DNA of 58,845 nt from Bifidobacterium breve (lineage in GTDB: Bacteria; Actinomycetota; Actinomycetes; Nanopelagicales; Nanopelagicaceae), in NCBI GenBank assembly GCA_945883755.1, contig CAMCXX010000005.1, forward strand, positions 1-58,845. Reading direction: 5' to 3'. The notes under the pieces were generated by a model that was given only the letters and a program-made list of their open reading frames with translations, was not told the DNA's origin and made no database searches. Positions 53,129-58,845 of the stretch are shown one piece after another; the first letter of the stretch is position 1; every line of letters begins with the position of its first letter. Both the position numbers and the translations under genes were made by a program.

Positions 53129-53214
53129 TTGAGGTAAATATCGGTTAATCAAATAGAGTTGGCCAATTATGAAGGCTAAGTCTACTCTGCTTTTTATAAC
53201 CGATTTGTACTCAA
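53129..53214. promoter_or_regulatory. Inverted promoter elements shared by the phosphofructokinase and photolyase operons
   Basis: TAACCGAT occurs on each strand facing outward: at 53147-53140 toward the phosphofructokinase gene (35 bases before its ATG) and at 53197-53204 toward DUF2256 (30 bases before its ATG). Similarity continues beyond the core, ATTTACCTCAA against TTGTACTCAA. The 128-base gap holds nothing else I can identify. Confidence 0.5.
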
Positions 53215-53233
53215 CCCAGATCTGGCTTGCTTG

Positions 53234-53380
53234 ATGAAAAATGCCCGAGTGGCCAAAGTTAAAAATGGCATAGCGCCCAAAAAATGTCTCACCTGTGGCC
53301 TGGAGTTCGAATGGCGAAAAAAATGGCGCAAGGATTGGGATCAGGTTAAGTACTGCTCTGAGCGTTGTCGGCGAGCATGA
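53234..53380 (+). CDS. DUF2256 mini zinc-ribbon protein
   Basis: This 48-residue gene has its ATG at 53234 and its TGA overlapping the ATG of the photolyase gene (ATGA). Four cysteines (C18, C21, C41, C45) form a CxxC...CxxxC ribbon, and the core [18 protein letters not shown] followed by [10 protein letters not shown] is the DUF2256 pattern. Function is unknown. DUF2256 genes recur beside this photolyase class in other bacteria, as I recall. Coupling suggests a partner, cluster-loading or RNA/DNA-binding accessory role, none shown. Confidence 0.85.
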   Translation: MKNARVAKVKNGIAPKKCLTCGLEFEWRKKWRKDWDQVKYCSERCRRA

Positions 53381-54867
53381 ACCGAATCATCTATGTCCCA
53401 CATGATCTACTTAATAAGAATTTTGGTGCGCTAAAAAAAGCTGATAAGAAAAATGATTTGATTGTTTTGATCGAAAGTGCGCAAACGATAAACAGTAAGA
53501 GATGGCACAGCCAGCGGTTGCAATTTATTATCTCCAGCGCCCGTCACTTTGCCCAAGAGTTAACTGATTCTGGCTTTAATGTAATTTACCAAAAAAGTGC
53601 CACCACAATCCAAGGTTTAACGCAGATCGGCAAGCAGCATAAGATCAATAAGTTTCTAACCACATATCCAACTAGCTTTAGACGATTAGAGAGCTTTAAA
53701 GATTTTTCAATTGAGTTTGTTGATAATGATTTCTTTATCACGCCAATAAGTGAATTTACCGATTGGGCTAAATCACAAAAGAGTTTCAAAATGGAAGGGT
53801 TTTATCGCCAGCAACGGGTAAAGCTAAATGTCTTAATGGAAGGTAAGGATCCACTGGGGGGTGAGTGGAATTACGACCATGAAAATCGAAACCCAGTTCC
53901 GAAGGGTTATAAATCTCATGAATTAGTTGAGTTTAAATTTGATGAGATAGATAACCAGGTTGCGCAGGAGATTTCGCAGCTAACAACTTGGGGCGAAGGT
54001 CAAAATAAGTACTGGGCAACCACTAGAAAGCAAGCGTTAAAGCGGTTGGATGAGTTTTTAAAGTACAACTTTAAAGAGTTTGGTGCATATGAAGATGCGA
54101 TGCCAATTGATAATTGGTCGGTTAATCACTCAGTAATCTCCCCCTACCTAAATAATGGGCTGCTCCATCCGCTAGAGGTGGTAGATGCCGCACTAAAAAA
54201 GTTTGAGAGTGGTGAGATACCAATCGCTTCCTGCGAGGGATTTATTAGACAAATTATTGGTTGGCGCGAGTATGTAAATGGTATGTACTGGTTTCTAGGC
54301 AGTGAATATCAATATGAGAATCAATTAGCTGCCAAACGAGATCTGCTGCCCTTATTTGATGATCCAAGTAAAACTAAGATGAATTGCCTTGCCACCATTG
54401 TTACAGATATCCAGGAGCGGGCCTGGACTCATCACATACCTCGCTTAATGGTCTTATCTAATCTGGCAAATTTAACAGGAGTTGAACCAATCCAGTTTTT
54501 AGATTGGATGCGCCGAGTTTTTATTGATGCCACAGATTGGGTTATGGTGCCAAATATCATTGGCATGGGGCTTCACGCCGATGGCGGAGTGATGATGACT
54601 AAGCCGTATATCTCCGGTGGTTCTTATATTTCAAAGATGGGCCAGTACTGCAAGGGTTGTGCTTATGATCCAAAGATTCGAGTTGGTGAAAAAGCTTGTC
54701 CATTTACCACCTTGTACTGGAATTACCTCGATGAACATCAGGATAAATTCAAAAAAAATCACCGAATGTTTCAACAATTAAATGGTTTAAAACGCTTAAA
54801 TGATTTAGGTGAGGTCAGAAAGCAAGCTAGCCTCTTCTTGAAGCAATTAAGTGCAGGAGAAATTTAA
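53377..54867 (+). CDS. Iron-sulfur bacterial photolyase/cryptochrome (FeS-BCP, PhrB/CryB type)
   Basis: This 496-residue flavoprotein belongs to the photolyase-related DPRP/FeS-BCP family; members repair (6-4) photoproducts or act as light sensors. The four cluster cysteines are C337 (MNCLATIV), C425 and C428 (QYCKGCAYD) and C441 (KACPF). Their spacing equals that of Agrobacterium PhrB (350, 438, 441, 454) as I recall it. FAD-pocket sequences include [27 protein letters not shown] and [18 protein letters not shown] 53377 is chosen because it overlaps the DUF2256 stop. FAD and a lumazine antenna are expected from the family. Confidence 0.92.
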   Translation: MNRIIYVPHDLLNKNFGALKKADKKNDLIVLIESAQTINSKRWHSQRLQFIISSARHFAQELTDSGFNVIYQKSATTIQGLTQIGKQHKINKFLTTYPTSFRRLESFKDFSIEFVDNDFFITPISEFTDWAKSQKSFKMEGFYRQQRVKLNVLMEGKDPLGGEWNYDHENRNPVPKGYKSHELVEFKFDEIDNQVAQEISQLTTWGEGQNKYWATTRKQALKRLDEFLKYNFKEFGAYEDAMPIDNWSVNHSVISPYLNNGLLHPLEVVDAALKKFESGEIPIASCEGFIRQIIGWREYVNGMYWFLGSEYQYENQLAAKRDLLPLFDDPSKTKMNCLATIVTDIQERAWTHHIPRLMVLSNLANLTGVEPIQFLDWMRRVFIDATDWVMVPNIIGMGLHADGGVMMTKPYISGGSYISKMGQYCKGCAYDPKIRVGEKACPFTTLYWNYLDEHQDKFKKNHRMFQQLNGLKRLNDLGEVRKQASLFLKQLSAGEI

Positions 54868-54882
54868 GATAATCTGCACCTT

Positions 54883-55854
54883 GTGAGTTTAAAACCGGAG
54901 ATTATCCAATACCTAGCCCAGCGTGCAGCCCTAAATCTGCCAGCACTATGGGCAGCTCCGATCGCCACTCATCGTGCAAACTCTCAATTAAATGTTGCTC
55001 TAAATCAGCCACTTATGGATATTTACAGTGTTGATCATAAGAGCATTGCTGGTCCTAGTAGTGATCTACTTATTCGCATCTACCGGCCAAATGATAAATC
55101 GGATTTACCAGCACTTGTTTTCTTTCATGGCGGAGGTTGGGTTCTTAATTTTTTAGATATTTACGAGCCAGCGCTACGAAAGCTGAGCAATTTAGCGGAG
55201 ATAGTAATTATCGCCGTGCAATACCAAAAAGCACCTGAGTGCCCATTTCCTACTCCATTTGATGATTGTTATGCCACGCTAAATTGGGTAGTAACAAATG
55301 CACAGCAATTAGGAGTTGATAAAGCCGCCATTGGTGTTGGTGGCGATAGCGCGGGCGGAAACCTGGCCGCAGCGGTTGCTTTAAAAAATCGAGATACCCA
55401 GCTAATAGATCTAGCTTTTCAATTGTTGATTTATCCTTGCAATGAGATCAGTATGAATTATGCAAGTGCGATTGATAATGCAGATAATTATGGACTTACT
55501 ACTAAATCAATGCGATGGTTTTGGGAGCAATATCTACCAAATAGTGCAGATCACACCAATCCATACGCCGTTCCCGCACTAGCCTCCACTCATTCAATGC
55601 TGCCACCAAGTATTGTTCTGGCAGCGCAGTACGATCCACTAACTGATGATGCAAGAAATTATCATCAAAAATTATTAGATGATGGGGTTATGTCTTTTTA
55701 CAAAGAGTATGCCGGGCAGATCCATGGCCTCTTTAACCTTGGCGGCGTAACGCCAGATGCAGATTTGATGTACTTAGATATTGCAACACAGATCAACTCC
55801 ATACTTGGTCGGTCGAAAATTGGTCGGTCGAAAATTGGTCGGTCAAAAAATTGA
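54883..55854 (+). CDS. Alpha/beta hydrolase of the HSL/acetyl-esterase family
   Basis: This 323-residue family IV esterase/lipase has the oxyanion motif FFHGGGW and the nucleophile elbow GGDSAGGN; the acid/His region is YDPLTDDA and QIHGLF. Substrate is unknown. GTG at 54883 has TAATCT 7 bases upstream, so it may be transcribed separately from the photolyase gene 15 bases before it. The C-terminus ends in three GRSKI-like pentapeptides from a 15-bp tandem repeat, absent from the family core. It overlaps the EamA gene by 4 bases. Confidence 0.88.
   Translation: MSLKPEIIQYLAQRAALNLPALWAAPIATHRANSQLNVALNQPLMDIYSVDHKSIAGPSSDLLIRIYRPNDKSDLPALVFFHGGGWVLNFLDIYEPALRKLSNLAEIVIIAVQYQKAPECPFPTPFDDCYATLNWVVTNAQQLGVDKAAIGVGGDSAGGNLAAAVALKNRDTQLIDLAFQLLIYPCNEISMNYASAIDNADNYGLTTKSMRWFWEQYLPNSADHTNPYAVPALASTHSMLPPSIVLAAQYDPLTDDARNYHQKLLDDGVMSFYKEYAGQIHGLFNLGGVTPDADLMYLDIATQINSILGRSKIGRSKIGRSKN
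55805..55849 (+). repeat. 15-bp tandem repeat at the esterase C-terminus
   Basis: Three copies of TTGGTCGGTCGAAAA, the last with one G-to-A change, encode GRSKI-GRSKI-GRSKN. The array ends 2 bases before the start codon of the next gene. Confidence 0.92.
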
Positions 55855-56714
55855 GTAGAAAAGGCTGGTTTCAATTTGCCATCATCGGCTTTATTTGGGG
55901 AGTTCCATACCTATTCTTAAAGATTGCAGTAGAAGAGATACCGCCTGCGGTTGTGGTCTTTGGGCGAGTAGCAATTGGAGCCATGATTCTTTTGCCGATA
56001 GCAATTCATCGCAAAGTACTTAACCTACCCCGTAAGTACTGGCCATTTGTTTCGTTATACGCACTCACCGAGTTAATTGGACCCTGGTACTTAATTACCG
56101 CTGCTGAACGAGATATCACCTCGGGATTAGCTGGTTTATTGATTGCAACTGTTCCGATCTGGTCGGCAATCCTGGCATCATTCTTTGGTGATCACACCGT
56201 TTGGCACTCCGGTAGATTATTTGGATTAATTATTGGTTTCATCGGTGTAGTTGCAGTTGTTGGTATTGAATCAATTAGTGGTCGTCAGGATATTGTTGCA
56301 ATCGGGATGGTTATCTTGGCAGCGATTGGCTATGCGTATGCAATTAATATGGTGATGCGCCGAATTCCTGAAGTTTCTGGCTTGGGATTAAATACCTGGG
56401 CGATGATTATTGCCTCTATTGCATTTCTTCCATTCGCAATTTTCGGCTGGCCAGCTGAGCAACCTTCACTAGAGGCGATTGGTTCAGTAGTTGTACTAGG
56501 TGTGCTTTGTACAGCGGTTGCATTTATTATCTTCTTCAAATTAATAGCAGAGATTGGCCCACCACGAGCCTCATTTGTTACCTATATCAGTACCGCAGTT
56601 GCAGTAGTTCTTGGAGTTTTGATTCTAAGTGAACCATTCACCTTAGGTATTGCGATTGGATTGCCATTGGTACTAGTTGGTTCATACTTTGCTAGTCGGA
56701 AGGTGAATCGGTAA
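55851..56714 (+). CDS. EamA/DMT family transporter (second copy)
   Basis: This 287-residue protein has ten helices and two EamA repeats: FAIIGFIWGVPYLFLKIA at the start and AVAVVLGVLILSEPFTLG late. The substrate is unknown. It is clearly divergent from the EamA gene at 49272 and not a recent duplicate. The start is TTG at 55851, overlapping the esterase stop (TTGA). Its 3' end runs 23 bases into the end of era on the opposite strand. Confidence 0.87.
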   Translation: MSRKGWFQFAIIGFIWGVPYLFLKIAVEEIPPAVVVFGRVAIGAMILLPIAIHRKVLNLPRKYWPFVSLYALTELIGPWYLITAAERDITSGLAGLLIATVPIWSAILASFFGDHTVWHSGRLFGLIIGFIGVVAVVGIESISGRQDIVAIGMVILAAIGYAYAINMVMRRIPEVSGLGLNTWAMIIASIAFLPFAIFGWPAEQPSLEAIGSVVVLGVLCTAVAFIIFFKLIAEIGPPRASFVTYISTAVAVVLGVLILSEPFTLGIAIGLPLVLVGSYFASRKVNR

Positions 56715-57609
56715 ATCCCAACCTAGCTAGCATCTTTGGATCCTTCTGCCACTCCTTTGAAACCTTTACATGTATTTGAAGAAATACCTGTGTGCCTACT
56801 AAATTCTCAATTGATTTTCTAGCTAAGGTTCCAATTGCCTTTAACCGAGAGCCTTGTGGCCCAATGATTATTCCCTTTTGACTATCTCGTTCAACATGCA
56901 AGGTAGCGCTAACATCATAAATGCTACCGCCACTTCGCTCGCCCATCTCTTCAATAGTCACCATTACCGAATGTGGCAGCTCTTCATATAGCTCTTCAAT
57001 CGCCGCCTCGCGAATTAGATCAGCAAACATTAACTCTTGTGCCTGATCTGTTGTGATCTCATCTGGATAGAGCTGTGGCGAAAGTGGCAACTCCTTTGAG
57101 ATTAAATCCAGAATTAAATCCGTTTGTTCAAGATTCTTCGCCGAGATTGGAATAATCTCTGCCTTCTGTAATCCCACCTTTTTTGTGAACTCACCCACTG
57201 CTACTAACTTCGCTGCTAGATCTGACTTACTGAGTTTATCTACCTTTGTTACTGCAATAAATGTTGGAGTTCGATCATTTAATTGAGCTGCTATGTACTC
57301 ATCTCCTGCGCCAATTGTTTCATCAGCTGGTAGGCACAAAACTACAGCATCTGTTGAGTTTATATTCTCATTGACCATCTGATTTAAGCGAGTACCAAGA
57401 GCTGTCTTTGGCTTATGCATGCCAGGTGTATCAACCACGATCATCTGAAACTCATCCCTGGTGATAATTCCGCGAATTGGATTTCGAGTGGTGTTTGGAT
57501 GATGAGAGGTAATTACGATCTTGCTACCAACTAGAGCGTTTACAAGGGTTGATTTACCAACATTTGGTCGGCCAACAATGGCGACAAAACCCGCTCTAAA
57601 ATTACTCAT
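56692..57609 (-). CDS. era: GTPase Era
   Basis: Era is an essential GTPase of 16S rRNA processing and 30S assembly. The 305-residue protein has G1 GRPNVGKSTL, G2 TTRNPIRG, G3 DTPGMHKP, G4 TKVD, G5 ISAKN and a C-terminal KH domain with GIIIGPQGSRLKAIG. It lies 12 bases after dprA. Its last 23 bases overlap the convergent EamA gene. Confidence 0.96.
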   Translation of the reverse strand: MSNFRAGFVAIVGRPNVGKSTLVNALVGSKIVITSHHPNTTRNPIRGIITRDEFQMIVVDTPGMHKPKTALGTRLNQMVNENINSTDAVVLCLPADETIGAGDEYIAAQLNDRTPTFIAVTKVDKLSKSDLAAKLVAVGEFTKKVGLQKAEIIPISAKNLEQTDLILDLISKELPLSPQLYPDEITTDQAQELMFADLIREAAIEELYEELPHSVMVTIEEMGERSGGSIYDVSATLHVERDSQKGIIIGPQGSRLKAIGTLARKSIENLVGTQVFLQIHVKVSKEWQKDPKMLARLGFTDSPSD

Positions 57610-57621
57610 CGCCTAATTCTC

Positions 57622-58503
57622 TCACCTTAAATGCAGTGGCATCACCATCTCTAGAATCTCATCAACACTTGTTGCAATCTCAGCCACTCGCTCAGCGATT
57701 AATCGATGACAACCATCACTAAGTGGTGATGTGATTGGTCCAGGCACCGCAAAAACTGGCCTCAGGATCTCCGCTGCATCCCTTGCTGTTCTAATCGAGC
57801 CACTGACATAAGCTGCTTCAACTACCACCGTAGCTTTTGAAATTGCTGCGATCAATCGATTGCGAACTAAGAATCGAAAGGGCTGTGATCTAATGTTTGG
57901 CATTACCTCACTAATCAACAGACCGCGCTCACATATCTTTTCAAATAAATCGATATTCTCTTTTGGATAAAGATGATTAAAGCCACCAGCAAGTACTGAC
58001 ATGGTTACTCCATTATTTGTAACCGCACTTAGATGAGCAGTGGTATCTATCCCGTAGGCGCCACCACTTACGATGCAATAGCCAGAATTGATAAAACTTT
58101 CTGCAATCTGCCTAGTTATCTCAACTCCATAGTTTGAAGGCTGCCTGGAGCCAACTATTGAGATTGAACTTGAGATATCAAATAATGCTTTGCGATCACC
58201 CTTAATCAATAAGCCAATTGGCGGCATTGAAAGATCATCCAGTGAGGCTGGCCAATCTAGGTCGACCGGTGTTATGAACTCACACTTTGAAGCTGATAAC
58301 TCTTCTCGTAGGCGATTTAAATTTAGCGACAATAAATCATTTTGAAGCCAATTTAAATCTTTATGTCTTTGGTATCTGACTCCATCCAAGATTGCCTCAT
58401 ACACATCTTGGGCGCCCCGAGTAGCGATCTCCTGGGCCCAAAATGAATCACCAGGTGATATTGCAGTGAATAACTTTAATCTTGCCTCAGTCTCTGTGAT
58501 CAC
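57622..58503 (-). CDS. dprA: DNA processing protein DprA (Smf)
   Basis: DprA binds incoming single-stranded DNA and loads RecA during transformation; it is also conserved in bacteria not known to be competent. The 293-residue protein has the Rossmann-type core: SIVGSRQPSNYG, IVSGGAYGIDTTAHL, VLAGGFNHLYPKEN, SEVMP, FLVRNRLIAAISKATVVVEA in parts and AVPGPITSPLSDGCH. The usual C-terminal winged helix is missing or very short. TAACTT lies 6 bases before GTG 58503. Confidence 0.93.
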   Translation of the reverse strand: MITETEARLKLFTAISPGDSFWAQEIATRGAQDVYEAILDGVRYQRHKDLNWLQNDLLSLNLNRLREELSASKCEFITPVDLDWPASLDDLSMPPIGLLIKGDRKALFDISSSISIVGSRQPSNYGVEITRQIAESFINSGYCIVSGGAYGIDTTAHLSAVTNNGVTMSVLAGGFNHLYPKENIDLFEKICERGLLISEVMPNIRSQPFRFLVRNRLIAAISKATVVVEAAYVSGSIRTARDAAEILRPVFAVPGPITSPLSDGCHRLIAERVAEIATSVDEILEMVMPLHLR

Positions 58504-58559
58504 TTGGCAAAGTTAGCCAGCCCATAGATAAATCTTTAAAGATCAGTACAGCCTGTGTA

Positions 58560-58845
58560 TCAATTACCTTTGTTAATAATCTCGGCAATATTTGAAAAGG
58601 ATTTACGATGAATCGGCAGTACACCCAGCGTATTGATGGCATCGGTATGTGTTTTAGTTATGTACCCCTTATGGCCAGCTAAACCATAGCCAGGGTACTT
58701 TTTATCTAACTCAATCATGATCCGATCTCGAGTGACCTTAGCCAAGATAGAGGCGGCACTAATGGAGATTGCGACCTGATCGCCTTTCCACACCGCTAAA
58801 TTTGGAGTTAACAAACCTGGTATTGCATATCCATCAGTTAATACA
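58560..58845 (-). CDS. rnhB: Ribonuclease HII, N-terminus cut by window edge
   Basis: RNase HII removes ribonucleotides and RNA primers from DNA-RNA hybrids. Only the C-terminal 94 or so residues lie in the window; the frame stays open to the edge. Recognisable sequence is LTDGYAIPGL, KGDQVAISISAASILAKVTR and PGYGLAGHKGYITKTH. It is followed by dprA after 56 bases. The yraN and comM genes found between rnhB and dprA in many bacteria are absent here. Confidence 0.93.
   Translation of the reverse strand, partial: VLTDGYAIPGLLTPNLAVWKGDQVAISISAASILAKVTRDRIMIELDKKYPGYGLAGHKGYITKTHTDAINTLGVLPIHRKSFSNIAEIINKGN

Noticed and set aside
53365-53376. Upstream TTG start for the photolyase gene (MSAS extension)
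   Set aside because: ATG at 53377 overlaps the DUF2256 stop as ATGA and gives the normal family N-terminus.
49272-56714. The two EamA genes as a recent duplication or composite mobile element
   Set aside because: The proteins differ throughout, and there are no flanking repeats, transposase or integrase.

Overview
This window is a compact chromosomal segment of a low-GC actinobacterium. Three things point there. The gene order runs hisA, dnaE, rluD, lspA, dksA-like, ileS, yggT, sepF, yggS, pgeF, then ftsZ to mraZ, DUF3040, dinB, metF, crtE, pknL-type kinase and aroG, which follows the mycobacterial/streptomycete order. Actinobacterial marker proteins are present: SepF, a DUF3040 protein, a DUF6504 protein, class II DAHP synthase and type-2 IleRS. 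The AT-rich base composition, 4-8 bp overlaps, very short spacers and carotenoid cluster resemble freshwater Nanopelagicales (acI; Ca. Planktophila/Nanopelagicus). That lineage assignment is inference from memory, not a database result. No tRNA, rRNA, IS element, prophage or CRISPR array was seen, and no gene-free stretch exceeds about 220 bases.

Layout. 1-6521 (mostly minus): hisA (cut by the window edge), dnaE1, rluD, lspA and a DksA-like zinc-finger protein with a histone-H1-like tail. 6608-9799 (plus): ileS. 9808-26750 (minus): a nearly unbroken division and cell-wall cluster from mraZ to yggT, with a phased MraZ operator upstream of mraZ and a large structured RNA between mraZ and rsmH. 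26967-32246 (minus): DUF3040, then an SOS-type operon DUF6504-dnaE2-dinB with a perfect LexA box. 32405-34744 (plus): DoxX, a TauE/SafE permease, an aquaporin and arsenate reductase. 34755-39602 (plus): an esterase and late carotenoid genes (crtA-like, cruF-like, glycosyltransferase, crtD-like). 39599-41075 (minus): CDP-alcohol phosphatidyltransferase and metF. 41099-44604 (plus): crtE-crtI-crtB, converging on crtYd-crtYc (minus). 45281-46456 (plus): a TPP riboswitch controlling a PnuC-family transporter and an overlapping small kinase. 46480-50129 (plus): PASTA kinase, endonuclease IV and an EamA exporter. 50161-53105 (minus): ogt, aroG and a PPi-type phosphofructokinase. 53234-56714 (plus): a 48-residue DUF2256 zinc-ribbon gene coupled to an iron-sulfur photolyase/cryptochrome, an esterase and an EamA permease. 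56692-58845 (minus): era, dprA and rnhB (cut).

How it fits together. The wall cluster encodes meso-DAP peptidoglycan precursor synthesis (murE carries DNPR), lipid II assembly (mraY, murG) and the FtsZ-SepF-FtsQ-FtsL-FtsW-FtsI divisome. The carotenoid genes predict synthesis from GGPP to lycopene, beta-cyclisation by a split CrtYc/CrtYd enzyme, and hydration, glycosylation, desaturation and oxidation of the other end. With the photolyase and SOS polymerases they suit a cell exposed to sunlight. Most unlinked genes share one start pattern, TANNNT, then about six bases, then the start codon. This suggests widespread leaderless transcripts and was used here to choose several start codons.

The observations most worth following are the TPP-riboswitch operon pairing a thiamine-type PnuC transporter with an unassigned kinase, the DUF2256-photolyase pair, the mraZ-rsmH leader RNA, the 20-bp phased MraZ operator, and two divergent gene pairs whose -10 elements overlap on opposite strands.
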